Assembly (NCBI RefSeq): GCF_038594605.1
Contig: NZ_JBCFZM010000001.1
Span: 62,001-126,000, forward strand
Direction: 5' to 3'
DNA from: Alteriqipengyuania bathyomarina_B
Lineage (GTDB): Bacteria; Pseudomonadota; Alphaproteobacteria; Sphingomonadales; Sphingomonadaceae
Length of the DNA: 64,000 bases
A program made the translations under genes and the position numbers. Numbering within the stretch: position 1 is the first letter of the stretch; every line of letters begins with the position of its first letter. The notes below the pieces were generated by a model that worked only from the letters and a program-made list of their open reading frames with translations, was not told the DNA's origin and did not search any database. Positions 1-8,426 of this stretch are shown in pieces.

Positions 1-202
1 GCCCGCAGGCGGCTCCGTCACGCTCAGGCCGGGCAGCTTCCACATCATGCTGATGCAGCTCGATCAGCCGCTGCAGCAAGGCGAGACCGTGCCCGTCACG
101 CTCACGTTCGAGAAGGCCGGTCCGGTCGAGATCGAACTCGCGATCCAGCCAGTCGGCTCGCAGGGGCCGACTGCTCAGGGTGCGGGAGGCAAGGATGACT
201 GA
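1..202 (+). CDS. Copper chaperone PCu(A)C, C-terminal end (5' truncated)
   Basis: The window opens inside a reading frame that encodes about 66 residues before TGA at 200-202. The visible part contains 'PGSFHIMLMQLDQPL' followed by 'VPVTLTFEKAG'. This is the C-terminal copper-binding pattern (His and Met ligands) of the periplasmic PCu(A)C / DUF461 family, which delivers Cu(I) to the CuA centre of cytochrome oxidase. The stop codon overlaps the start of the SCO gene, so the two are probably co-transcribed and cooperate in CuA assembly, as is known for these families. The start, the signal peptide and the first Met/His ligands lie outside the window. The tail after the domain (Gly/Gln-rich, ending KDD) is not conserved in a way I recognise. 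Confidence 0.75.
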   Translation, partial: PAGGSVTLRPGSFHIMLMQLDQPLQQGETVPVTLTFEKAGPVEIELAIQPVGSQGPTAQGAGGKDD

Positions 203-845
203 CCCGTTTCCGGAACTCGAAGAAGAGCAGACGCCCGAGGAACGCGAAGCGGGCCAGAAAACCTTTCGGATGATTGTCTGGACGCTCGTTACGCTCGCCG
301 CGGGGCTCGCATTGTTCGCACTTTTCGGCCCGGCTCGGCACGCGGATCAGCCGGCTGATTATGGTGACAGCGTCGGTGGCACGTTTTCGCTGACCGCGCC
401 GGACGGCTCCACGGTCACCGACCAGACGCTGCGCGGAAAGCCGTTCGCGATCTTCTTCGGCTTCACCCGCTGTCCGGATGTGTGCCCGACCACGCTGGCC
501 AGCCTCGCCAGGTTGCGCAAGCGGATGGGCGAGGATGGCGACAAGTTCGAGACCGTCTTTGTTTCGGTCGATCCCGGCTACGATAGCCCGGAGGATGTCG
601 GCCGCTACGTCGACCTGTTCGGCACGCCGATCATCGGCCTGACCGGATCGGACGAGGCCATCGCCGAAGTCGTAGCCGCCTACCATGCCTATTACCAGAA
701 GGTGCCGGTCGATGGCGGCGACTACACGATCGACCATACCGCCGCCGTTTACCTCATGGACCGCGAAGGCAAGCTCCAGTCCATCATCGACTATCACGAA
801 AGCCCGGATGCCTCGCTCGCCAAGCTCGAGCGGCTGGTCGGCTGA
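195..845 (+). CDS. SCO1/SenC/PrrC family copper-binding protein
   Basis: This 216-residue protein has one N-terminal membrane anchor (about residues 25-45) and a periplasmic thioredoxin-like domain. The copper ligands are visible: CPDVC (Cys93 and Cys97) and a downstream His181 in 'IDHTAAVYL'. SCO proteins load copper into the CuA site of cytochrome c oxidase or keep its cysteines reduced. I chose ATG 195 because GGGAGG lies 5 bases upstream and the codon overlaps the stop of the copper chaperone gene. An in-frame GTG at 180 is possible but poorly placed. The pairing with PCu(A)C strongly supports a role in oxidase maturation. Confidence 0.92.
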   Translation: MTDPFPELEEEQTPEEREAGQKTFRMIVWTLVTLAAGLALFALFGPARHADQPADYGDSVGGTFSLTAPDGSTVTDQTLRGKPFAIFFGFTRCPDVCPTTLASLARLRKRMGEDGDKFETVFVSVDPGYDSPEDVGRYVDLFGTPIIGLTGSDEAIAEVVAAYHAYYQKVPVDGGDYTIDHTAAVYLMDREGKLQSIIDYHESPDASLAKLERLVG

Positions 846-959
846 TGTTGCGCGATACGTGGCGGCGGCATCCTTGGCACGCGGCAGACGATCTCCGTAG
901 TCGAAGGCGACTGGACCGACGCCACCAACCTGCGGACCGTCGCCGAAGCGCTGACCTAA
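846..959 (+). pseudogene. Possible gene remnant after the SCO gene
   Basis: Directly after the SCO stop, and in the same frame, 37 codons run to TAA at 957-959. They have a protein-like composition and high G/C at third positions ('GGGILGTRQTISVVEGDW' and 'TVAEALT'). There is no ATG, GTG or TTG in this frame after the SCO stop. An ATG at 845 overlaps the SCO stop but is in another frame. The stretch looks like the C-terminus of a gene whose front end was lost or frameshifted, but I do not recognise the family. It could also be untranslated DNA that is protein-like by chance. Confidence 0.3.
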
Positions 960-1035
960 AGGTCGGGCATAGGCTTGCGCAGTTTCCGGCCGGGCACTTG
1001 GTCGCGCGCGCAAAGCCGCCTAGTGAGGGAGGCGC

Positions 1036-2265
1036 ATGACCAGTTCGCCTTCGCGGGGTTCGACCTCGCGCCTCCAGACGCATCGTTTCCTGATGCTGTA
1101 TGCGCTCGCTGCGGCTGGCGGATCGGCGGCCTATGCCCCGTTCCTGTCGCTACTGCTGCCGATGCGCGCCACGCAGACCTTCGGCGAGAACGGGATCGAG
1201 GTTCTGTCCTATACCGCCTTCGTCGGCGCACTGGCTGCCAGTGCGGGGAGCATCGCGTTCGGTTGGGCGAGCGACAAATCGGGGCATCGGCGGGGCTGGG
1301 TGCTCGCCGGGGTGCTGCTTTCCAGCCTCTTGCTGGTCGCCATGCGTTTCGCGGTTACCGTGCCGATGCTGTTGGCGCTGATCGTGGCGTGGCAGATCGC
1401 TCTCAACATGATGCTGTGCCCGCTGCTCGCCTGGGCCGGCGATTCGATCCCCGACACGCAGAAAGGCACGCTGGGGGGCGTGCTCTCGCTTGCACCGGCG
1501 ATGGGCGCGTTGATCGGTGCGCTGATCACCATTCCGGGCCTTGCCGATCCCGATGCCCGGTTGATCCTCAACGCAGGGATCGTCCTTGCGATGGTCCTGC
1601 CGATCGTCATTTTCGGTAAACCCGTGCCCATGCCGCAACTGATGGCGCCGTCTGCGCCCAGCGATGCGCTACCCCCGGCCGAAGCGATGCCGATCGAGCA
1701 TATCGGCGGCCAAGGGCGGCAGGTCGCGCGCATGTGGCTTGCGCGCCTGCTGATCCAGATTGCCGAAGCGGCGCTGTTCGCCTTCCTGTTGATCTGGCTG
1801 CGCATCCTCGACGGGCGGGTGACCGATAACGACACCGCGCGCATTTTCACCGGCGTTCTGCTCGTGTGCGTACCGCTGGCATTTCTCGCCGGGCGCTGGT
1901 CGGACCGTACGGGGCGTCCGCGTGTGCCGCTGACCGTAACCGCGGGCGCTGCGACCATCGGCCTGCTGGTGATGGCCGCCGCGCCGAACGTGTCGATCGG
2001 CATTGCGGGCTACCTGATCTTCGGCGTGCTGGCGGGCGTGTTCCTTGCCTTGCATTCGAGCCAGACCCTGCGGGTGCTGCCGAGGCCGGGCACGCGGGGC
2101 CGCGATCTCGGCATTTTCAACCTCACCAACACCGTGCCTTCGCTGATTATGCCTTGGCTGGTGCTGGCGATCATCCCGAACTTTGGTTTCAGCGCGCTGT
2201 TTCTGCTGCTCGCCGGGTTCGCCGGGCTGGCCTGCGTGTTACTGGCGACGATGAAGCGGTTCTGA
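1036..2265 (+). CDS. MFS transporter
   Basis: This 409-residue, very hydrophobic protein has the pattern of about 12 transmembrane segments expected of the major facilitator superfamily. A motif A-like loop, 'GWASDKSGHRRG', follows TM2 (about residues 76-87). Its counterpart, 'GRWSDRTGRPR', is in the second half (about residue 285). A hydrophilic linker around residues 200-230 separates the two six-helix halves. The ATG start is preceded by GGGAGG. The substrate cannot be read from the sequence. The gene stands between the SCO gene and the KAS III gene with no obvious operon partner. Confidence 0.85.
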   Translation: MTSSPSRGSTSRLQTHRFLMLYALAAAGGSAAYAPFLSLLLPMRATQTFGENGIEVLSYTAFVGALAASAGSIAFGWASDKSGHRRGWVLAGVLLSSLLLVAMRFAVTVPMLLALIVAWQIALNMMLCPLLAWAGDSIPDTQKGTLGGVLSLAPAMGALIGALITIPGLADPDARLILNAGIVLAMVLPIVIFGKPVPMPQLMAPSAPSDALPPAEAMPIEHIGGQGRQVARMWLARLLIQIAEAALFAFLLIWLRILDGRVTDNDTARIFTGVLLVCVPLAFLAGRWSDRTGRPRVPLTVTAGAATIGLLVMAAAPNVSIGIAGYLIFGVLAGVFLALHSSQTLRVLPRPGTRGRDLGIFNLTNTVPSLIMPWLVLAIIPNFGFSALFLLLAGFAGLACVLLATMKRF

Positions 2266-2335
2266 GCGCGCGAGAGGCACGATCTGCCTCTACGGCTTGC
2301 CGCATCGGCCACCTGCGGCTAATCCTCAGCCCCCC

Positions 2336-3481
2336 ATGACAGCGCATTCGAATTCCGGGGCCGTACGGCCCGTCATCTCCGCTACCGGGCTGTTTACGCC
2401 CGAGGACAGCATCAGCAACGAAGAACTGGTCGAGAGTTTCAACGCTTTCGTCGACCGGCACAACGCCGCGCACGCAGACGCGATTGCGGCGGGCGAGGCG
2501 GAGGCGCTGACGCACAGCTCGGTAGAATTCATCGAGAAGGCGAGCGGGATCAAGGCGCGCCACGTCATCAACAAGGCGCCGCTGATAGATCCGGCAATCA
2601 TGGAACCGCGCCACGAGCCGCGCGGCAATGACGAGCTGTCGATCATGGCCGAGATCGGCGTGGCTGCTGCGCGCGATGCGCTGGCGCGGGCAGGGCGCGA
2701 GGCGAGCGATGTCGACGCGGTGCTGTGCGCCGCATCGAACATGCAGCGCCCCTATCCGGCGATGGCGATCGAGATCCAGCGGGCGCTGGGGATCGACGGC
2801 TTCGGCTTCGACATGAACGTCGCGTGCTCGTCCGCCACTTTCGGCATCCAGACCGCCGCGGACTATATCCGCTCGGGCAATGCGAAGAGCGTGCTGGTCG
2901 TCAGCCCCGAGATTACGAGTGGCCACCTCAACTGGCGTGACCGCGACAGCCACTTCATCTTCGGCGATGTCGCGACCGCCGTGCTGGTCGAGGATGCGGA
3001 CATCGCGCCCGCCGGGCATTGGGACATTCTCGGCACGCGGCTCAAGACCGTGTTCTCCAACAATATCCGCAACAATTTCGGCTTTCTCAACCGCGCCGAG
3101 CCCGAGAGCATCGGCAGCGACGACAAGCTGTTCGTCCAGGAAGGGCGCAAGGTCTTCAAGGAAGTCGTGCCGATGGTCGCCGAGATGATCGTGACCGAGG
3201 CGGAGCGTCTGCAGATCGATCCGGCAGGGCTGCGACGGTTGTGGCTGCATCAGGCCAATGCCGGGATGAACCGCCTGATCGCCCAGCGCGTGCTGGGGCA
3301 CGAAGCGAGCGAGGACGAGAGTCCGACCGTGCTCGACACCTACGGCAACACTTCCAGCGCAGGATCGATCATCGCCTTCCATCTCAACAACGAAGATCTG
3401 GTCGAGGGCGACACCGGACTCATCTGCAGCTTTGGCGCGGGCTATTCGGCAGGCGCCGTATTCGTGCGCAAGTGCGCATGA
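2336..3481 (+). CDS. Beta-ketoacyl-ACP synthase III family protein
   Basis: This 381-residue thiolase-fold enzyme carries a complete KAS III active site: Cys164 in 'NVACSSATFG', His305 in 'LHQAN' and Asn338 in 'YGNTSSAGS'. The family condenses an acyl-CoA with malonyl-ACP to start fatty-acid synthesis. It is longer than classical FabH (about 320 residues). The extra length lies mainly in the first 100 residues, which is why I leave the symbol blank. ATG 2336 gives the normal N-terminus ('VRPVISATGLFTPED'). An upstream in-frame TTG would add a non-conserved Pro-rich stretch. It could start ordinary or branched fatty acids, or make a specialised acyl precursor. Confidence 0.85.
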   Translation: MTAHSNSGAVRPVISATGLFTPEDSISNEELVESFNAFVDRHNAAHADAIAAGEAEALTHSSVEFIEKASGIKARHVINKAPLIDPAIMEPRHEPRGNDELSIMAEIGVAAARDALARAGREASDVDAVLCAASNMQRPYPAMAIEIQRALGIDGFGFDMNVACSSATFGIQTAADYIRSGNAKSVLVVSPEITSGHLNWRDRDSHFIFGDVATAVLVEDADIAPAGHWDILGTRLKTVFSNNIRNNFGFLNRAEPESIGSDDKLFVQEGRKVFKEVVPMVAEMIVTEAERLQIDPAGLRRLWLHQANAGMNRLIAQRVLGHEASEDESPTVLDTYGNTSSAGSIIAFHLNNEDLVEGDTGLICSFGAGYSAGAVFVRKCA

Positions 3482-3541
3482 CGGGATTCCGGGTGCAATC
3501 GGCGTGCAGTGCGAAGGGTCCGATCCTTGGCGGGTGAGGTC

Positions 3542-4276
3542 ATGGATAATCGCGGTCGGGGCGAGGCGAAGCCCGGGCTCCCCTCGGTTCATCCCGAAGG
3601 CCGGAAATATGCGCTGATCTGCCTCGGCGTGTCGCTGATCGCGGCGTTGCTGGCGTGGGAGACGATCGCCTGGCCACTCGCCTTCCTGTCGCTGTGCATC
3701 CTCGCGTTCTTCCGCGATCCCGAGCGTATCGTGCCGCGCGACGATTCGCTGATCCTCTCTCCCGCCGATGGAACGGTCACCCAGATCGTGGAGGTCGAGG
3801 TGCCGCGCGAGTTGCAGGGCGAGGCGGAGGGACGATTCAAGGGCATGGGGGCGGGGCCGGTCACCCGCGTCTCGGTCTACCTCAGCATTTTCGATGTCCA
3901 TATCAACCGCAGCCCATGCGGGGGGACGATCGGCGATATGGCCTACGTGCCGGGCAAGTTCGTCAATGCGGAGCTCGACAAGTCGAGCGAGGAAAACGAG
4001 CGGCAGCATATCGTCATCACGCGCAGCGATGGCGTAGTCGTGGGAATGACGCAGATCGCCGGATTGCTCGCGCGGCGCATCGTGCCTTTCGTGAAGCCGG
4101 GGGACATCGTGGCGGCTGGACAGCGCGTGGGGCTGATCCGTTTCGGCAGCCGGGTCGATCTCTATCTGCCGGAAGGCACCTCGCCCCAGGTGCTGATGGG
4201 CCAGCGGGTTATCGCGGGCGAAACCGTGATCGGCCGGCTGGGCGTCACGACCGAGCTGGAAGGCCTCAAGCAGTAA
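3542..4276 (+). CDS. psd: Phosphatidylserine decarboxylase proenzyme
   Basis: This 244-residue protein of the short phosphatidylserine decarboxylase type converts phosphatidylserine to phosphatidylethanolamine at the inner membrane. An N-terminal hydrophobic region (about residues 20-50) is followed by 'FFRDPERIVP' and 'LSPADGTV', both typical. The autocleavage site is 'RFGSR' with Ser203, which should become the pyruvoyl group. Cleavage gives a beta chain of about 202 residues and an alpha chain of about 42. ATG 3542 is preceded by a GGGTGAGG-like ribosome site. In many alphaproteobacteria pssA follows psd directly. Here the next gene is a small reverse-strand membrane protein, so pssA must be elsewhere. 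Confidence 0.93.
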   Translation: MDNRGRGEAKPGLPSVHPEGRKYALICLGVSLIAALLAWETIAWPLAFLSLCILAFFRDPERIVPRDDSLILSPADGTVTQIVEVEVPRELQGEAEGRFKGMGAGPVTRVSVYLSIFDVHINRSPCGGTIGDMAYVPGKFVNAELDKSSEENERQHIVITRSDGVVVGMTQIAGLLARRIVPFVKPGDIVAAGQRVGLIRFGSRVDLYLPEGTSPQVLMGQRVIAGETVIGRLGVTTELEGLKQ

Positions 4277-4287
4277 TTTTCAAAAAA

Positions 4288-4533
4288 TCAGGCGGCGGCA
4301 CGAAGGCTGCTGGTTTCGCGGTGACGGCGGATGGCCGAACGCGGGGCCGGGCGGGCGCTCGCCCTGCGCAGGTTGCAGATGTCGGCAGGTGCGCCCTCGG
4401 GCGTGCGCATCGCGCGCAGTTCGGAAGCGAGCGCGCGGTAGGAATGCCAGCCGCGCAGAGCGCTGTCGGCCACGGAAACCAGCGCGGCGATCGCGGTCAG
4501 TGCGAGCAGGAACGTGATGGCAAGTGCAATCAT
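4288..4533 (-). CDS. Small membrane protein of unknown function
   Basis: This 81-residue protein has one N-terminal hydrophobic helix (about residues 2-22) followed by a basic, Arg- and Ala-rich cytoplasmic or periplasmic tail. The ATG at 4533 has a good GGAGAAAG ribosome site just upstream on the reverse strand. It runs convergent with psd and divergent from rpsB. No catalytic motif is visible and I do not recognise the family. The strong start and membrane helix favour a real gene. The low-complexity tail keeps confidence moderate. Confidence 0.5.
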   Translation of the reverse strand: MIALAITFLLALTAIAALVSVADSALRGWHSYRALASELRAMRTPEGAPADICNLRRASARPAPRSAIRRHRETSSLRAAA

Positions 4534-4872
4534 GGTCTTTCTCCGGCCTTTCGTTCTCCGCAAGGGTCGGTGCAAAACCATTGGACCGGCTGTGGAAAAC
4601 ATGCTGATATCTTGTCAGCGACTCACGGTGTTCCGCTGATGGAGGCCTTTGTTCTCGATTTGTTCTGAATGGTCAAGCGGAATCTCGCTGCGCGGGATCC
4701 ATTCAGCGATAATTTACGGGTGGATTTTTCAGCGGACTGGCGCTAAGGGCGCCGCTTCCGCGTGATAACGCGCGGGAAAATCCACATGGAAAGCGCATCA
4801 TACCGGTGCCGAGGCGGGCAATCCGCCGCAGGTCACTCGCTTTCCAGAGGCATAACCGGAAAGGAATTCCCT
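4534..4872. promoter_or_regulatory. Intergenic region with the rpsB leader
   Basis: This is the longest stretch without a gene (339 bases). It separates the divergent small membrane protein and rpsB, so it must hold promoters for both. A GATAAT hexamer at 4708-4713 could be a -10 element for rpsB, but no convincing -35 box lies 16-18 bases upstream. The remaining 160 bases to the rpsB ATG would form a long leader, as expected for a ribosomal protein gene that may be autoregulated. I could not define a leader structure by eye. The AAGGA before 4873 is the ribosome site. Confidence 0.35.
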
Positions 4873-5631
4873 ATGGCGGCTCCCACCGTCACGATGCAGC
4901 AATTGATCGAGGCCGGCGCACACTTCGGCCACCAGACCCACCGCTGGAACCCGCGCATGAAGCCGTACATTTTCGGCGCGCGCAACGGTGTCCACATCAT
5001 CGACCTCTCGCAGACCGTGCCGCTGATGGCGCGTGCGCTCGATTTCGTCGCGGCGACCGCGCAGGGCAAGGGCAAGGTGCTGTTCGTCGGCACCAAGCGC
5101 CAGGCGCAGGAACCGGTGGCGGAAGCGGCCCGCATGAGCGGGCAGCACTTCGTCAACCACCGCTGGCTGGGCGGCATGCTGACCAACTGGAAGACCATTT
5201 CCGGTTCGATCAAGCGCCTCAAGACGCTTGAAGAACAGCTTTCGGGCGACACCAGCGGCCTGACCAAGAAGGAAGTGCTCAACCTGACGCGTGAGCGCGA
5301 CAAGCTCGAGCTTTCGCTCGGCGGCATCCGCGACATGGGCGGCATTCCCGACGTGATGATCGTGATCGACGCGAACAAGGAAGATCTCGCGATCAAGGAA
5401 GCCAACGTGCTTGGCATTCCCGTCGTCGCGGTGCTCGATTCGAACACCGATCCGACCGGCATCGCCTTCCCCGTTCCCGGCAACGACGATGCGGCGCGCG
5501 CCGTGCGCCTGTATTGCGACGCCTTCGGTGAAGCCGCGCGCCGCGACGGCGCGAGCGATCCGGGCGTCGGCGAGATGGAAAACCCGCCCGCCGAGGCCAC
5601 TGCCGAACAGACCGCTGAAGCCTCCGCGTAA
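4873..5631 (+). CDS. rpsB: 30S ribosomal protein S2
   Basis: This 252-residue S2 begins 'MAAPTVTMQQLIEAGAHFGH' and contains 'HRWNPRMKPYIFG', 'GTKRQAQEPVAEAA' and 'NHRWLGGMLTN', all characteristic of S2. S2 binds the 30S head late in assembly. ATG 4873 is chosen because AAGGA precedes it and the protein then starts at the conserved N-terminus. An upstream in-frame ATG at 4762 would add an unconserved leader. The C-terminus carries an acidic, Ala-rich extension (about residues 230-252) typical of alphaproteobacteria. The order rpsB-tsf is the near-universal pairing. Confidence 0.98.
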   Translation: MAAPTVTMQQLIEAGAHFGHQTHRWNPRMKPYIFGARNGVHIIDLSQTVPLMARALDFVAATAQGKGKVLFVGTKRQAQEPVAEAARMSGQHFVNHRWLGGMLTNWKTISGSIKRLKTLEEQLSGDTSGLTKKEVLNLTRERDKLELSLGGIRDMGGIPDVMIVIDANKEDLAIKEANVLGIPVVAVLDSNTDPTGIAFPVPGNDDAARAVRLYCDAFGEAARRDGASDPGVGEMENPPAEATAEQTAEASA

Positions 5632-5655
5632 CCGCGGCTTCACAATCGCTGACTA

Positions 5656-5690
5656 GCGCCCCGGAGCGGATCGACCCGCCCCGGGGCGTC
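5656..5690 (+). terminator. Hairpin between rpsB and tsf (attenuator candidate)
   Basis: A perfect 8-bp GC stem is formed by CGCCCCGG at 5657-5664 and CCGGGGCG at 5681-5688, with a 16-base loop. The downstream sequence is only weakly T-rich. It is therefore more likely a partial terminator or an mRNA-stability element that lowers tsf relative to rpsB than a full stop. Confidence 0.5.
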
Positions 5691-5720
5691 AACCACATTT
5701 CAAAACCAAGGATACGAACG

Positions 5721-6647
5721 ATGGCCGCTTTTACCGCCGCTGACGTGAAGAAACTCCGCGAGAAGACCGGCGCGGGCATGATGGATGCGAAGAAGGCGCT
5801 CGAAGCGGCCGACGGCGACGTCGAAGCCGCGGTCGACGCGCTGCGCGCCAAGGGCCTCGCCACCGCACAGAAGAAGTCCAGCCGCACCGCGGCCGAGGGC
5901 CTGATCGGCGTGGCCGTGGAAGGCACCCGGGGCGTCGCGGTCGAAGTCAACTCGGAAACCGACTTCGTCGCCAAGAACGACCAGTTCCAGGATTTCGTGC
6001 GCAAGACCACGCAGGCTGCGCTCTCGGCCGATAGCGACGATGTCGAAACATTGAAGGGCATGGCCCATCCCGATGGCGGGACCATCGCCGACAAGCTGAC
6101 CGACAATGTCGCGACCATCGGCGAGAACCAGCAGGTCCGCCGGATGAAGACCGTCTCGGTCGATCAGGGCATGGTCGTGCCCTACGTGCACAATGCGGTT
6201 GCACCGAACCTCGGCAAGATCGGCGTGCTCGTCGCGCTCGAGAGCGAGGCGGATGCCGCCACTCTCGAAACGCTCGGCACCAAGCTCGCGCAGCACATCG
6301 CCGCCGCGTTCCCGCAGGCGCTGACCGCCGACGATCTCGACCCCGAACTGATCGAGCGTGAGCGCAAGGTTGCGGCCGAGAAGGCTGCCGAAAGCGGCAA
6401 GCCCGAAAACGTGCAGGAAAAGATGGTCGAAGGCGCGATCGGCAAGTTCGCCAAGGAAAACGCGCTGATGAGCCAGATCTTGGTGCACGACAACAAAACC
6501 CCGATCGAGCAGGTCGTGGCGCAGGCCGGCAAGGAAGCCGGCAAGCCGATCGTGCTCAAGGACTACGTCCGCTTCCAGCTGGGCGAAGGCATCGAGAAGG
6601 AAGAAAGCGACTTCGCGGCGGAAGTCGCGGCAGCCGTGAAGGGCTGA
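5721..6647 (+). CDS. tsf: Elongation factor Ts
   Basis: This 308-residue EF-Ts is the guanine-nucleotide exchange factor for EF-Tu. The N-terminal UBA-like domain holds 'VKKLREKTGAGMMDAKKAL'. The core contains the exchange signature 'ETDFVAKN' (about residues 78-85). The coiled-coil and C-terminal modules follow, with 'VLKDYVRFQLGEGIE' near the end. Length and domain order are normal. It is 89 bases downstream of rpsB, separated by the hairpin at 5656-5690. Confidence 0.98.
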   Translation: MAAFTAADVKKLREKTGAGMMDAKKALEAADGDVEAAVDALRAKGLATAQKKSSRTAAEGLIGVAVEGTRGVAVEVNSETDFVAKNDQFQDFVRKTTQAALSADSDDVETLKGMAHPDGGTIADKLTDNVATIGENQQVRRMKTVSVDQGMVVPYVHNAVAPNLGKIGVLVALESEADAATLETLGTKLAQHIAAAFPQALTADDLDPELIERERKVAAEKAAESGKPENVQEKMVEGAIGKFAKENALMSQILVHDNKTPIEQVVAQAGKEAGKPIVLKDYVRFQLGEGIEKEESDFAAEVAAAVKG

Positions 6648-6668
6648 CGTCGCTTCCTCATCGCAGGG

Positions 6669-7550
6669 TCAATTCGCGGCCGTCGGGTTCCTGCCCGGCG
6701 GCCGCAGTCGTATCAGCCATATCTCGGGCCGGGTGCCGAAGCGGATGGGCAGAACGCTCGTGCCGAGTCCTGCGCCGACGATGGCAGTGCCGTTCGGGTC
6801 GTCGGTCCGCCCGCAGGCGAACCGCGTGCCATAACGCGACTGGGTCGCGATCGCGCCGACCAGCGGGAGCCTGATTTGCCCGCAATGTGTATGCCCGGCG
6901 AGGATCAGCGATCCTTGGGGCAGGTCGGGCAGAGAATCGGGGCTGTGGCCAAGGAAGATGCGCGCGCCTTCGAGCTCGTCCATCGCCGCCAGCGTCTTCG
7001 GAATATCGTCGCGCCCGGTATAGTCGTCGTCCAGCCCGCCGATCACCAGTGGTCCGGCCTCGACCGCCTCGTTGGTGAGGATGGTCACGCCGCGCCGGGT
7101 CAGTTGCGAGGTAAGCCCCTCCAGATCGAACCAGTGGTCGTGGTTGCCGGGCACGAAGAAGGTGCCGAGCGGTGATTCGAGCTCGCCCAGCGGGGCGACG
7201 ATTTCTTTCGGCTCGTAGACCTTCGTTGCCAGCGATTTCTCGCTCACCAGATCGCCTGCGATCATCACCGCGTCGGGCTTTAGCGCGTTGATCTGTGCCA
7301 CGATGCGCCGCAGCCGTTCGGGCGGCACGTCCGGCCCGGCAATGTGGATGTCGGAAATCAGCGCAACGGTGACCGGCGCTGCGTCGGGTGCCATGTCGTC
7401 CAGAACCACGGTGGTGCGCATCACCTCAGGATCGCCCATCGTGTCTTGCCACGTTTTCCAAGCGATCAATGCGCCGATCAGCAGGATCAGCGTAAGAATT
7501 GCGAGGGCGAGCTTGCGAGCTTTACCCGCAGGGAAGGAGAATGCGGCCAT
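6669..7550 (-). CDS. Membrane-anchored metallophosphoesterase (YaeI/YkuE-like)
   Basis: This calcineurin-like phosphoesterase has 293 residues when read from ATG 7550. An N-terminal transmembrane helix (about residues 14-32) is followed by the metal-binding series 'SDIHIAGPD', 'AGDLV', 'GNHDHW' and 'GHTHCGQ'. These coordinate two metal ions in the family. Relatives act as membrane-associated phosphodiesterases on lipid or nucleotide substrates. The substrate here is unknown. An in-frame GTG at 7631 would add 27 basic residues. I prefer ATG because the anchor then sits at the usual distance from the N-terminus, but neither start has a strong ribosome site. It lies on the reverse strand between tsf and pyrH. 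Confidence 0.85.
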   Translation of the reverse strand: MAAFSFPAGKARKLALAILTLILLIGALIAWKTWQDTMGDPEVMRTTVVLDDMAPDAAPVTVALISDIHIAGPDVPPERLRRIVAQINALKPDAVMIAGDLVSEKSLATKVYEPKEIVAPLGELESPLGTFFVPGNHDHWFDLEGLTSQLTRRGVTILTNEAVEAGPLVIGGLDDDYTGRDDIPKTLAAMDELEGARIFLGHSPDSLPDLPQGSLILAGHTHCGQIRLPLVGAIATQSRYGTRFACGRTDDPNGTAIVGAGLGTSVLPIRFGTRPEIWLIRLRPPGRNPTAAN

Positions 7551-7686
7551 GGCGCATTCTTGCGTGCGGGAGGCCAGCCGGGCAAGCGGAACCTTGCCCC
7601 CGCGTCGTGCGCTTTCGCCAGACGTTGCCACCCGCGCGCCCCCGCGTTAGGGCCAGACGCCTGCCCGCTATTTCGAGACTGCCTCC

Positions 7687-8409
7687 ATGCCGATCAAAAA
7701 CGCCAAGCGTATCCTCCTGAAACTCTCGGGCGAAGTGCTGATGGGGGAACAGGAATTCGGGATCGACCCGGGTTTCGTGACCGAGCTGGCCAAAGAGGTG
7801 AAACAGGCCAAGGACGAGGGTTGGGAAATCTGCCTCGTCATCGGCGGCGGGAACATCTTCCGAGGAATGGCGGGCGCGGCGCAGGGGATGGACCGCGCGC
7901 AGGCCGATTACATGGGCATGCTCGCCACCGTCATGAATGCACTGGCGATGCAGAGCGCGCTCGAACAGCTGGGCGTGCCGACGCGCGTCCAGAGCGCGGT
8001 GCAGATGGACCAGGTGTGCGAGCCGGTGATCCGCCGACGCGCGGAACGTCATCTGGAAAAGGGCCGGATCGTGATCTTCGCCGCCGGTGTCGGCGCGCCC
8101 TATTTCACCACCGACAGCGGGGCGGCGCTGCGCGCAGCGGAGATGAACTGCGATGCGCTGTTCAAGGGCACCAGCGTGGACGGGGTGTATGATTCTGACC
8201 CGAAGAAAAACGCGAATGCCAAGCGCTACGATTCAGTGACTTATGACAAGGTGCTGGCGGACAACCTGAAGGTGATGGACGCCAGCGCGGTGGCATTGTG
8301 CCGCGACAACAATATTCCGATTGTCGTATTCTCGATCCGCGAGAAGGGCAATCTCGCCCGCGTTCTCGCCGGGCAGGGCACGCAGACGATCGTCCAGGCA
8401 GAACAATAG
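7687..8409 (+). CDS. pyrH: Uridylate kinase (UMP kinase)
   Basis: This 240-residue amino-acid-kinase-fold enzyme phosphorylates UMP to UDP. It shows 'LKLSGEVLMG' at the N-terminus, 'VIGGGNIFRG', and the 'GVDGVYDSDP'-type segment ('GTSVDGVYDSDPKKN'), all typical of bacterial PyrH. Length is normal. pyrH is followed 17 bases later by frr, which is the usual order, and the pair leads into the isoprenoid and outer-membrane cluster. Confidence 0.97.
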   Translation: MPIKNAKRILLKLSGEVLMGEQEFGIDPGFVTELAKEVKQAKDEGWEICLVIGGGNIFRGMAGAAQGMDRAQADYMGMLATVMNALAMQSALEQLGVPTRVQSAVQMDQVCEPVIRRRAERHLEKGRIVIFAAGVGAPYFTTDSGAALRAAEMNCDALFKGTSVDGVYDSDPKKNANAKRYDSVTYDKVLADNLKVMDASAVALCRDNNIPIVVFSIREKGNLARVLAGQGTQTIVQAEQ

Positions 8410-8426
8410 ACGAGGAAAGCCCAGAT

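Noticed and set aside
2189..4009. A 606-codon reverse open frame across the KAS III and psd genes
   Set aside because: It covers two well-supported forward genes and shows the composition typical of antisense frames in high-GC DNA.
4638..4667. A nine-codon leader peptide upstream of rpsB
   Set aside because: It has no clear ribosome site and no regulatory codon run, and such short frames are frequent by chance.
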